64,000 bases of DNA from Ancylostoma caninum (taxonomy: Eukaryota > Nematoda > Chromadorea > Rhabditida > Ancylostomatidae). Position 1 is the stretch's first letter. Each line of letters starts with the position of its first letter. Below the pieces are notes generated by a model. It saw only the letters and a list, made by a program, of their open reading frames with translations. It did no database searches and had not been told where the DNA came from. Positions 27,439 through 37,999 of this stretch are shown in pieces. The stretch lies in NCBI GenBank assembly GCA_037903475.1, contig JBAJFG010000564.1, forward strand, positions 62,001 to 126,000, in the 5' to 3' direction. The position numbers were made by a program, and so were the translations under genes.

Positions 27439-27542
27439 CTATATTTTAACGTTGTTGTCACAGCCGTGACAAATGGTGTCGGCTCGGTGGTGGCTATTCC
27501 ATCGACAGTACACTGGCGTTCGCGACAAAGCGCTAATAATGA

Positions 27543-27550
27543 ATAGCCAC
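27543..27550. repeat. Target-site duplication, left
   Basis: ATAGCCAC, repeated exactly at 29868-29875 on the other side of the hAT-type element. Confidence 0.85.
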
Positions 27551-29867
27551 TAGAGTGTTGACCGAATCGAATAATATTCGAATAATTATTCGAATATTCC
27601 AATATTCGTTTATTCGAAACATTCGAATATTCGAAAAATCAGAATATTCGGATTATTCGAATATTCGAATATTCGACACCTTCAAAATATTCGTTTATTC
27701 GAATATTCGAATATTCGATCACCCTTAATTATTCGATCATTCGAATATTCGAATATTCGAGGTGGGTTGATTCGAGTATCCGATTATTCGAATAATCGAG
27801 TAGTCATCTTCAACAGCACCTTCGCTCTCATAATCATTCTTGAGTCCCATCAGCAAGCAGCTACCGTTGCTAAATTTGTGCTTGCTAAAATTTCACCCAC
27901 ACAACGCCAGTATGCATTGCTGCCGTTGTCAGCACGCCACATTATCATTTCGGCGTGCTGAAAGCGGACCTTTTGCAAGCTCACCCCACATAGATAATTT
28001 AATGACCGCGTTCAATTACTTGGTTGACTGTAGAGTTGCCTACGCCAAATATTTGTACCGCGGTTCACCCGCACATAGTCTGAGAATACCTGCTGACGTA
28101 GACAGATAGCTACGATTTTATGACAAGTCTTGAGCCTTCAATTTGGTGAAAAAAAAAACTTCAGAAAAGCAAAGAGCTTACTGGGAGTTTTCAATCTTTA
28201 TGATACTAGTCTGCCATGGAGGCTGTACGCCTCCATTTTGAGTAATCGTACTTTTTCCAACCCCACCCCGCATCCTTACCACCAGCATGCCACTGCAACT
28301 TCTGTGCACAACATTTGGGAAATTAACTTCAGCTATCTATACAATACAAAGCACCCGTTCTGAGAAACGATCTCGAGATGTTGGATGGAAACCCAGCAGT
28401 GCGATTGGCAGGTACGTACAAGTTTGACGTACTAGTTTGCTGAGTGAAAAACTCATAAAAATGCTCCTATTTGTTTTCAGTACCTAGAAAGAAACTCATG
28501 CTGACTTATCATATGGCTGTAACGTTCTACGTATGTTGCTGTAGCAAAAAAAAAACTTATGCAGACTCGTTACAGAAACGAATGCAACACTATGCACATA
28601 CATATCGTTAGGCTTCAGTGATTTGGGATTGGGTTAGTTCATGCAATTGCTAGTAGCTCCAATACTGAACTCGTCAGGTGAGAACTGGGCTCATTTGAAA
28701 TTAGGTTCGAAACACGGGTTCTTAACTCTATTCAGTGTTGTCTATTTTATTAGACGTCGCGAAAGTTTCAGCCATTTTTGGACGTCTTTTCGGATTAATT
28801 TTTTTCTTCAATATAACAAACATTTACACAATGTAAGTGAAATCATTATTCTGCGCAAACAGTAAGTTTTGTTGGCAGCAGCTTTTAACAAATGGTACTT
28901 TTGTAATTCCATCAAATATGAGCATTACATTCTGAAGAGGTAGTTCTTGGTTTTGCAGTAGTTTTGGCAGTGATCGGCTTACGAGTCAACCACATTTCCT
29001 TACGTGAATTAATAAAGAACCCTCTTCTCGTCACCGGCAACCAAGATGGCTAGCTGAGCAAGCTCTGTTGAAAACTCAAAAAGTTTATGCACGCACTCTA
29101 CGCACTTGAAACTGGCGGTCACTCAGATCATGAGGTATCCACACGTCGTATTTCGTTGCCTCCACGTGGAGAAGCAGGTAAAAAAATACTGTGTCGTGAT
29201 GCCGTTGTAGGTCCTCTGCCAGGTCAAGGATACCACTACTCGGATTCTATTCAATCAGTTCCAGGATGCGCTCGCTTTCGTGGCATCCCTCGAGTTGCTA
29301 CATTTTCTGAGTTATCAAACCAGGAGCAACTGAACAAGCTTGTAGTCAGTGACAATATTTTCAGTCATAATCGCAACGGAATGATAGGACAAACTGGATA
29401 TAGGTAGAGCAGTGACTAACCGTTATATAAGTTTTGGACAGAAGATTCCAAATCGATTCCGATAAAATTAGCAACACACAAAAGTAAGTGACTTGGATGA
29501 AGTAAGTAGTAGTAAATAGTGGTAAAGCGACTAAGTAACTTTCGCGGCAACCTAATGAGTAATTGTTCTATTCAGAGAACTTCCCTTTGCATACTCAGCC
29601 GAAATAAATGTAGAGCAACTTCCCAAATATTCGAAATATTCGAATATTCGAAGCTCATGATCGAATATTCGAATAATTCGAATGTTCGAGAGGTCGGAAT
29701 ATTCGAATTATCCGAATATTCGAATATTCGGATACGTCGGAATATTCGTTTATTCGAATATTCGGGCGTTTCAAAATATTCGTTTATTCGAATATTCGAA
29801 TATTCGGCCATATCGAAATATTGGATTATTCGAATATTCGAGAAAAATTTTCGAATGCAACACTCTA
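27551..29867. mobile_element. hAT-type element with TTCGAATA subterminal arrays
   Basis: Terminal repeats TAGAGTGTTG (27551) and CAACACTCTA (29867) are flanked by a perfect 8-bp duplication ATAGCCAC, the hAT signature. Each end carries about 240 bp of (ATTCGAAT)-type direct repeats (27567-27800 and 29625-29850) in inverted relation. hAT transposases bind clustered subterminal motifs, so these arrays may be binding-site clusters. The 2317-bp body shows no recognisable hAT transposase or hATC motif, so it looks non-autonomous. Internal frames at 27840-28109 and 29087-29407 are unassigned. Confidence 0.88.
29087..29407 (+). CDS. Unidentified 106-codon ORF inside the hAT-type element
   Basis: ATG-to-TAG frame whose composition looks more coding-like than its surroundings (Gly/Arg/Ser-rich, few rare runs). 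It is free of membrane segments and of recognisable domains. It lies inside the 27551-29867 element and could be cargo, a captured exon or chance. An in-frame stop lies close upstream of the ATG. Confidence 0.25.
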   Translation: MHALYALETGGHSDHEVSTRRISLPPRGEAGKKILCRDAVVGPLPGQGYHYSDSIQSVPGCARFRGIPRVATFSELSNQEQLNKLVVSDNIFSHNRNGMIGQTGYR

Positions 29868-29875
29868 ATAGCCAC
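29868..29875. repeat. Target-site duplication, right
   Basis: ATAGCCAC, the second copy of the 8-bp duplication at 27543-27550. Confidence 0.85.
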
Positions 29876-29989
29876 TATGAGGTTTCTGGGCTAGATGCAG
29901 TTCATAAAAGCGTAATAGTCAGTTTTTTCGCTCAGTACCAAGTCTCCTATGTACACATATAACAGAATCTCGGAAGAAATGCTACAAAA

Positions 29990-30348
29990 ACTTGCCAGAT
30001 CAGCTCCCGATAGTGGAGTTGTTGTTGCTGCTGCAGGTGGTTCTCCACTATTACTACTCGTTGGCGAGACTCCGATGCTGCTTCTCAAAGCATGTCAGAG
30101 CTTGCTCGGTTGTGTTGTTGCAACTACAGGAGCTGCTAATAGCGTGTGTACCATGTGTCATTGCACTACGCTTAAGACCACAGGAGTCATGTACTGCTGC
30201 AGCTTTTAGAGTTGTTAGTGTAGCTCCGGGAGTTGCTCAGCTACTGCTACTAATGGCATATATCATTCCAATTCCAAAAGCTGCAGATTCTCTCCGCCGT
30301 GGCATCCAATAAAGTCGTCATAAGTCCTGTGTCGTTGCTTCAATAATA
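29990..30348. repeat. GTTGC-rich degenerate satellite, left part
   Basis: Irregular tandem words such as GTTGTTGCTGCTGC, GTTGTTGCAACTACAGGAGC and TGTGTCGTTGC. The array continues beyond the mariner at 31608. Confidence 0.7.
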
Positions 30349-31607
30349 TCAGGTTGGTGCAAAATTAATTGCCGTTCTGGAGTATGTACAAATAAACTTT
30401 TCTCTTCTGTGGACTTTGAGCAATCCCATGCTAATTTGTGTGACCTTCTGGAACGGCTTTTCCTCCTCTTTCAGAAACCAGTTGAATATTCTGGATAGCT
30501 CTTCTCACTATCTTTCTGTGGAGTCGCGAACAAATGATGAGCCAACGCGATATTCGGGTGATTATGGTTAATGACTTCAAACTGGACCACTTTTCAAAGG
30601 AAGTATCCAGTTATCTTATATTTGTTTGCGCTCGGAGCCATCTTTCCAATAGACAGTGAGCTGCTGGTTCGCGAAATTTTCTTCCAGCGATTTCGAACCC
30701 CGAGGCAAGCATGGTCATAATCACATGGTGTCCTGTGGTGATGAAGTGTCAAAGACAGTCATGGAACCCAAGCCAGATCCTATCATCCGGACGTAGAGTG
30801 CAGGGATGGATGTTCACCATGCTACAGTTTCGAGACATTTCGCTTCAATCGACAGGGTAAGAAAGTTGTGGAAGTGAACACCCCACCATGTGATGATGAC
30901 CAGGGTTTCACCCGCTGTGACATCTTTTCTAACCTAATTTTTCGTCCCGAAACAACTAACTTCTAAATCGTGTAATTACAGTGATAAAGCTCGGTCTCTG
31001 CATGATAACAAGAGATACGAATGGATATGGATAGAGACGTTCCTCCACTTCTAAATCTCTCTATGGAGGTTGTGTCAGGAGTTTGGTTCTGCTGTAAGGA
31101 TATGGTTGACTGCAGCCCTCTTCAACCTAGTTATGCGTTGACAGCAGAGTCCTAATATTGATTTCAAGTTCATTCCGAAAATCTGCTGTAGATGTGGTGG
31201 GCAGTGGTGAACAGAATCGACTTTTGTCATGATCCAAGGTAGCGCTAGGCCTCTCATTTAAAGCACTCCCTGCAAAAATTGGCGAAGTAAGGTATCGATG
31301 TTCTCTTTCATTTTGTTCACTCCTTAGACCTTTTCCTTACTGAATATCGTTCTTCTTGGATCCCAGATGCAAACCTGTGACAGCAGCAGATTGCTGATCT
31401 AGAGCATGCCAAAATTGCCTTCCAAAAGTTTGTAGATTTTCGCAATCTCGCTTTTGATTTTGGAGGCAAACCATTTTGAGTAAACTGTCAGGGAAGATTT
31501 AGCGGATTAAATGGGCCCTGAACTAATGAAGAACATTGTGTTTGAGCCGAGTTATAACACTTTGATGTGGAGTGTTCGTTTCGGCAATTAATTCCGCACC
31601 AGACTGA
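30349..31607 (+). mobile_element. Full-length but decayed mariner (Hsmar1/bandit-like)
   Basis: Ends TCAGGTTGGTGCAAAATTAA (30349) and, inward from the right, TCAGTCTGGTGCGGAATTAA (31607), flanked by TA; length 1259 bp, normal for mariner. Frame-hopping translation recovers the transposase in order: an N-terminal block near 30540, a helix-turn-helix-like VHHATVSRHF (about 30812), the stretch after the first catalytic Asp (SLHDNKR, about 30998), WW/FCC-type block (about 31085), a degenerate HDNARPH region (about 31215), and the YSPDLSPTDYH equivalent (about 31310). Many stops and frameshifts make it a dead copy. The resemblance to the mariner clade containing human Hsmar1 and hookworm bandit is from memory of those sequences. 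Confidence 0.88.
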
Positions 31608-32465
31608 TAGTTGCTAAGGCCGTGTACTCCGTGTGCCGTTGTCGCAACTCTTTGCCGTGTGCTGCTCAGTGTGTTGTTGCAACTCCGAGAGTTACTAACG
31701 CCTCTTGTTGTGGCCACTCCTGGCTACTGCTACGAATACCGTGTGTCGGAGCACCTCGTAACGCTACTGATACGCATCTGCCGCGTGTCGTTGCCATCAT
31801 TTTTAGAGTTGCTGTTGCAAATACTGTGTGATTGCGACTAGAGGAATCCGCCCCGGCATCCCATTGTCATAGGCCCGTGTGTCGTTGCTTCAACAATAGT
31901 TGCTAAGGGCGTGTGGAAGCCGCGTGTCGTTGCCGTTATAGCTGCTCGCGCCGTATGCTGCAGCAGTCCATGACTAATACGGCGTGTCGTTGCAACTCCA
32001 AGAGTTGCTAATGCCACTCCTTGTGGCTCCGAATGCAGTGCGTCGCAGCACATATAACACTACCAATAGGAGCGTGCCGTGTGTCGTTGCCAAGATTTGT
32101 GGAACTGCTATTGCCTTATTCGTTGCAGAAGTTACGGTTGCTGATTGCTGAGTTTTACAGTTGCTGAGTTCATGGTTGCAACTCCAAGACTTGCTAATTC
32201 CGTGTGTTGTTGCAGTTCCAATAATCTCTAACGTTCCGCTTGTCGTTACCGATTATAGCTAGCATTGCTGATGCCTTGCGTGTTCGCTACGTCTGGATGT
32301 TGCCAAGGGAGGGTGTCGTTGGAACTTCTTGAGGGACAAGTGTCGTGTGTTCCCGCAACTCCCACGCATACTTGTGTTGAGTTGCATTTAACAATACAAC
32401 AACTACGTATATGGAGCAGTCAAATTAAGTGAATTGCTGCAGGTAGCAGCTCCTATTCACATGAA
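31608..32465. repeat. GTTGC-rich degenerate satellite, right part
   Basis: Units of about 45-60 bp built on CGTGTGTCGTTGCAACTCC and AGAGTTGCTAATGCC words, diverged from each other. All frames across it (31523-32053) are repeat translations. Confidence 0.8.
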
Positions 32466-34400
32466 CTCGCTAACAGTATTGCTGCAACTCGATAGAGCGA
32501 CTGCAACTGGTTAGTACAATCCATGTCAAAAGAGAACAAAAGGAGTAAAAAACGTAAAAGAACAAGGCAAGGTGATGAAAGATTCATTCTTAGTATGAGC
32601 ATATGCCTGCGAAGAACGAAAATGCACATAGAAAGCACCGCTTACTTAAGTATTTTCGTATGGACTTCATGTGATGTGAAAGAAGTGTGCTTTCCGGAAC
32701 TCCTCTCTCGAAGCATTGCATAGAAGAGAACTCGTGCTAGCAGACATTATAAGGAAGATAAAAGTTGAGCAAAGGAGCTTATGATAGATGGCTGGTGGTG
32801 TCTGCTCGTCGTTAATGCGTCCCAGCGAGACTCGTTTACGAAAAAGTGTGTGCCTCAATAGACACACACACATATACTGCCGGAACTAATCCTTGCACAA
32901 ATGCTAATATCCATGCTTGAATAAGCAACGTGCGCCTTGCTCGAGGTGTGCAAAAATCACCTATGTACCTACGTGAGGAACGGTTCTTGGACAACAATTC
33001 ATGGACTCCTGCACACAAAAAAGTCCGGAAGGTTCGCAAGGCTCAAAATATCGGGTAATATTGTTTAATATCGGCAAAAAAGGAGCCCATCTAACACTGC
33101 GACATCAGTGAAATTAATAGATGATATAGAATAACGTTCATATTTGCTTTCATTGCTGGAATGTTCAATGCATCAAACAATAAGGCAAATGGTAGCCAAA
33201 CACGGAAGTTTTGAAGGAAAATCCATCAAATATTGTTTACTTAATTCGAAAAAGAATTTTTAGCAGAATATCAGGCAGTGGCGCAGCGGTGCACGACGTG
33301 ACCTGCCTCCGAGCATCCACAAATCTCACTTGATCACCGAAGCCCACATCAGTATTCATTAGCTGCGCTTTCTACTGATTTATTGATTGAGAGTTAAATC
33401 AATTTCAAATGGTGATAAGCATGTCCTCAAAGTGCACAGCGGAACTGAAGGATTTCTTTCAGCGAAAATGAATAAAAACATTTCAAGGATTGAATACACT
33501 GGGGAGTCAAGGAAGAACAATTTCCAGATGCAAAAATAGGAGCTTCCAGAAGATTTATTTCAAGGTCGCTGTGATCCCAGGCAACATCTGCGCAGACAGC
33601 GCACATATGTACATAAGCTCTTCATTTCGCGTTGAACTAGCACTCTACTATAATAATAATAAACGTGTACACATTTCTGCCATTATTGCGACGAGTTTTC
33701 CCTGATTCAAGAAGTTTTCCTTCCCCAGCAAACTTCTTCGTCCGCAGCAAAATGTCACGAGGAACTTTAAATGTCAACATGTCACAACTGTGAGGGACAG
33801 CGCAACAAACAGAGAAATCTCTCGCATATGATCTTGTTTGATCCCTTGGATTTGTTAATGTGATCAAGTGGGTGAGCGCAAAATCATGTGACCATTGCAG
33901 CTATGGAGAATCCTCCTGTCTCCCTATGTGAAAAGAAAAATGAGAAAAAGACGGTTTCTTATAGGAGTTTCAGCTTGTAAAGAACTTCCGCATGTTTCTT
34001 TTCCTCCTCCTTAGACAATGAGCTTCCTTCTAGCTCAATTTTGCGTCCAAAACTTAATAAAAATATGCGTTAATCCACAACAAATAATTCCTCTCAGGAA
34101 ACAACGTCAGGAAAACAATAGCTAAAGATGTCAAAATTCTAGAAAAAGTGGAATGACTAAACGGAAGAAGTAGATAGCTGAGATAAAAAAGGGGAGAAAC
34201 GAGTGAAGGAAAAAAACAAATAAAGAAGGCAAGCAGAGAAAGAATAACTAAAGAAGGAAAAAAAACTAGTTAGTCTTGAGAAATGTTCGCAACATGACAG
34301 ATGGAGCTAAAGAAACTACATAATTTGGAAGTGAGATGGAATCTAGAAAATATTCCTTCAATTTTTGAACTACCCTATTAGAAGGACTTTTCTGCTTCCA
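32466..34400. other. No gene recognised
   Basis: Only weak frames on either strand. A tRNA-like A-box string (GGCAGTGGCGCAGCGGTGC, about 33275) lacks a B box. A purine-rich tract (GGAAGAAG/GAAGGAAAAAAA) runs about 34155-34265. Confidence 0.35.
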
Positions 34401-34522
34401 GGATGAAGGTAGTTCTTATCGAAACATCTTTCTCTTTTATTAACGATGAAAAATCAATTAATGGTCAATGAAGTGAAACTCCTGAAACGCTCCAGAAGCG
34501 TAGTTGAATAGCTCCCAAGCAA

Positions 34523-34717
34523 TCAAAAGGGAAATGATAGATGACAATGACAACGTGCTGAAAACGCCCGCCTCTGACTAAAACATCCTCTTTCGGGGCC
34601 CCAGGGAGATGGCGGAGAACTTTCACGGAGAAAAAACCTCGGGGCAGATCCATGATATGTGTCCTTAAATGGTGCGATAACAAAGGATGGACCATTATGT
34701 ACTCGATAGCGGAGCAT
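34523..34717 (-). other. Possible exon, unidentified
   Basis: A 64-codon frame opens just after a GGACTAG acceptor-like site. Composition is Pro/Arg/Phe-rich and GC-richer than the flanks. A second overlapping frame on the same strand is equally long, so the reading frame is uncertain. Confidence 0.2.
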
Positions 34718-35396
34718 CTAGTCCTTCTCCTAAAATCTCCTAGGGAATTTTCCGACAAAGCAAAGCGACCTTCCCAAGAAATCGATCCACTTTTCCGCGA
34801 ATAATCGGATTACCGTCACCGAACATGTAAGTCTTGCTACAAGAGTTTACGGTTTAATTACCCTCTAACACAATGAGGTATCGTTAACAAGTTGCACAGT
34901 ATGTTTGCATATATTTGTTACGCACACTCGACTCACACTCACATCGCAGTGATTTCTGATTCATGACCTCTGCGGAATGATCATGCTGAGGGCGGAGTTT
35001 ATTTGCTATTTGTTGTGCTAATTCTTGGCAAAAAATCGCCACTGCCACTATGCCGAAAATATAACACATAGTCCGCAGGAAAGGAAAAAGTGCGAGAGAA
35101 TGGGGGAAATCGAGGAAGAAATAGTTAGTGTGAAAAAGTGAAGGGTAGGAATAAGGGACTTCGAAGAGAAGGAAAGAGAATAAAAAACTCTAAACTCTAG
35201 TCTGAGCAGCCGAGAAGGCGTGTGCGAGAATCGGTCACCGACAAGTTAGAAAAGTTTGGAGGAAGGGGTTAGTGAAGAAATACGCAAAATAAGACGGATG
35301 AAGAACCAGAACAGAACTAGGAAATAATCGTATGACTCTAAACTGGGATCAGAAATGACAATCACGCCCATGCGATAACTGGTCGCCAGACAAATA

Positions 35397-35863
35397 CAAT
35401 ACCCTCGCTAAATTCTTTAAAAAAAAGTACACTTGGCCGGCGAAGTTGCGTTCTTTTCGTTCCATCCCCTATGAATTTGGTAAAATGCAAGCTATCGAAA
35501 GTCCGAATAAATCACGGAAAGCGTACACGTCTGCTTGAGCCACCTATAAGCAATTTGCTGGGAATTCCACGTTAAATTATGAATTTTTTTCCTATTTTGA
35601 AAGACTCCGTCGCGAACGGCACGCAACGCCACATGCGGCGAGCCAAGCGGTGCGCGACAAAATTGTGGCAAAGCGAGAACAGTTAAAATTCCATGCTGAA
35701 GCTATGTACAAACTGTCAGCCCACCTCACATGGGACTTACGATCCTTTCCATCGGTTTTATTTTACAGTACATTGCGTCTTAACAAATTTATAGGGATGG
35801 AACGAAAAGAACGCATCTTCGCGCGCCGAGGGTACTTTTTTAAAGAATTTAGCGAGGGTATTG
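35397..35863. mobile_element. MITE, TA-flanked, CAATACC ends
   Basis: Imperfect inverted arms of about 100 bp: CAATACCCTCGCTAAATTCT at 35397 and the same read inward from 35863, flanked by TA. The 467-bp interior has no transposase. Its terminus and target match the palindromic element at 22683-23254, suggesting one family. The frames at 35650-36006 over the right arm are not genes. Confidence 0.8.
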
Positions 35864-35872
35864 TAGTGTCTG

Positions 35873-36178
35873 TTAGCGATTCGAGAAGACGACACAGTAG
35901 GGATTAGATCTCGCCGTAAAAATAGACCGTTGAACCAAAAGCGGATGAGAAAATTTGCAGAGTTTCCCAACGAAGCGTCCTTCCCGCGGAACACATTGCA
36001 AGGCATCTACAGACTTCTTAGATGCAAGTTCATCGCATCCTGCTAGGTTAAAGACGCAGACATTGAGAGCCTTGATTTGTTCCTTTTTCCAGCGAGACTG
36101 TTCCACATTAATAAGCCGTCTCTTACACAGAGGCACAGCAGTAATGAGAAAATAGACGCTAAGCAAACATAGATGCAA
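35873..36178 (-). other. Exon-like open frame
   Basis: A minus-strand frame of about 100 codons with balanced composition (Cys-containing, Lys/Arg/Leu-rich). It starts beside the MITE and ends in TAA. No domain is recognised and the splice sites are ambiguous. Confidence 0.2.
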
Positions 36179-36405
36179 TCATAGGGAACAAACGTAAATT
36201 TGCAGAAGCTTGTAAGTACCGTACACCACATTCTGACAGTTTTTTGCGAAACAGAGAGCAGGCGGCGTGTGCACCATAATTGTCTTGGATTTATTTGGGC
36301 GGGTCAGTCCAGCAGTGGCCTGAGAGTTTTTTGCCCTTTGATTTATGTGCCGGTGCTCTATATCCCATGATCCATCACACAGATCTATTGTATTCTTGGA
36401 TGCCA

Positions 36406-36411
36406 TTTATT
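36406..36411 (-). promoter_or_regulatory. Polyadenylation signal
   Basis: AATAAA on the minus strand about 110 bases beyond the stop codon at 36520. Confidence 0.5.
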
Positions 36412-36519
36412 AGCCGAGGAAATTCGTAGCAGTAAGTGCTAGAGATTTTATGTCCATTACTTTAGTAGAGTTTTCTCATGCATTATCAAAATAAGCTGAT
36501 TTTCCACGGCCGATCCACT

Positions 36520-37743
36520 TCACAAAGTCACCCGCGTTTCTCGTGCGGCCCTCTGCGTCTCGAGCAATGCTGCAGTTGCGTCATCCACGGATGAAGAGCA
36601 CACAACCGGCTCCTTTTGACAAATTCCGCTCAGATAGCTGGGAGGTGAAGAGGCACTTGAGCCTGTCGTCGTCGCAGCAGTGAAGCAGAACAACTCATCC
36701 GAAACAACAAAAAACATCAAAGTCAATCATTCTTCCTGGAACTGCGAGATCCACCAGAGAGTCAAATCCGAGGGACGGAACTCTATAAACCCTTCAGGCC
36801 ATTTTTTCGCTAGGCAATGGGCGTTACGCCTCCGTAGCCCCTCGGAGGAGATCGAAAGTAGCCGATTATTCACGCTGCTCAAATGAGGTCTAGAATGTAG
36901 TGCTGACGGATGCAGCTGAGATTGAGGTGGGGGAACAGAGCTTGGCAAGAGTTAAAATAGGGAAGAAGCATTTCTAAGAATGTTTTGGGCTATTATGACG
37001 TTAAGGAGAGAGGTTGCACTTCTTACTAGGTTATCTAGCATGCGGTAGTTCCAAAGGGGAAGATGCCCCACTTTCTCCGACCTCCAGAGACTCACAATCC
37101 TGGTGAGACACTTCACCCCAGCATACCTACAAGCCCTACATAAGAAACACCCCAGCATACCTACAAGCCCTGCATAAGTAATGTTCTGTCTCCCTCCCTA
37201 TTCTATAAATCATCCCTAAACCCTAATTCTTTCACCTTTCCCCTTAGATTTCCTTACTATCAAATCCACAAAGTCACTCACAACCATTCACCCCGGAAAT
37301 ACACCCTACATCCTGTCAAACTCATGTATTCGTGACCACCGTGCGGTCTGTCCTTACACACCTTGGCTCTCAGCGATGCCAGAAAAACGTCACGTCATGT
37401 GTTAGTCAGCCCGAATTTCTTCTGCTGCTTCACCTCTGCCAGCTGACACTACTGTCACCACCCGCAATTCCATTAAACCTCTCAAAATTCACATCCAGAA
37501 ATAAATACCAGCTTATCCCTGGACTGCAAAAAACGTCGAACTGCTTGTCGGCAACCCAAGCACATCGAGAAAGCACTTTAAAACTTCCTTTTCTCCCAGA
37601 AAATAGCCGCATAGACCTCGCACCGAGAAATTCATCATTTGGCAACGTAGCAACTCCAGGATTACATCGTCGAGAGGTGTGCTGAGCTATGACGTCAAGC
37701 CATTCAGGATGAGCGAGTTTCCTCAAGACGTTAATCACTTTTG
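36520..37743 (-). CDS. Unidentified gene, four 3' exons
   Basis: Exons 37743-37434 (310 nt), 37135-37027 (109 nt), 36915-36828 (88 nt) and 36662-36520 (143 nt) join in phase (CCCAG, TATGTAG, TCTCAG and GACAG acceptors; AG|GTGAAG, CTA|GTAAGA and C|GTAACG donors) to a TGA followed by an AATAAA. The first exon is a long open frame with Trp, Cys and HPEW/NFERFNG stretches. The last two are Ser-rich and end QRAARETRVTL. If the third exon is not spliced at 36828 it reads to a TGA at 36727, an alternative end. No domain is recognised. Upstream exons must exist; a candidate at 37785-37940 does not match in phase. Confidence 0.5.
37114..37178. repeat. 31-bp tandem duplication covering a splice acceptor
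   Basis: Two nearly identical 31-bp units, 34 bp apart (CACCCCAGCATACCTACAAG followed by CCCTACATAAG or CCCTGCATAAG). On the minus strand each unit carries a TATG(T/C)AG acceptor and the first codons of the exon at 37135. Confidence 0.85.
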
Positions 37744-37999
37744 CTGGGAAAAACACTAAGGTCTAAATGAGGTAGGTGATCACGTTATCCATCCAAACAA
37801 TCGCCCCTCGCGATAACTGGATTGCTCATATTCCCAGACAAAAGCCTCTCGAAAACAGCCAGGTACTGGAAAATGTGGCGAGAGCTCAACGAGGCCAACC
37901 AAACAGAGGTGCTGATAGCTAGTCCTGGCTGGAAATGAGGTGAAACGGAAAATTTTTCAAACTCCCAAAAGTCCACTTTCGCGAGAACTGGCCTCTTTC

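Noticed and set aside
29519..29962. ORF rich in YSNIRIFEYS repeats
   Set aside because: It reads through the TTCGAATA subterminal array of the hAT-type element.
31523..32053. Val/Ala/Cys-rich ORFs
   Set aside because: They are repeat translations of the GTTGC word-satellite.
33270..33340. tRNA-like A box (GGCAGTGGCGCAGCGGTGC)
   Set aside because: No B box at the right distance and no foldable cloverleaf; probably chance.
34850..34880. GGTTTAATTACCC, the start of the nematode SL1 leader
   Set aside because: Only the first 13 bases match, the donor and Sm-site region do not follow, so it is not an SL RNA gene.
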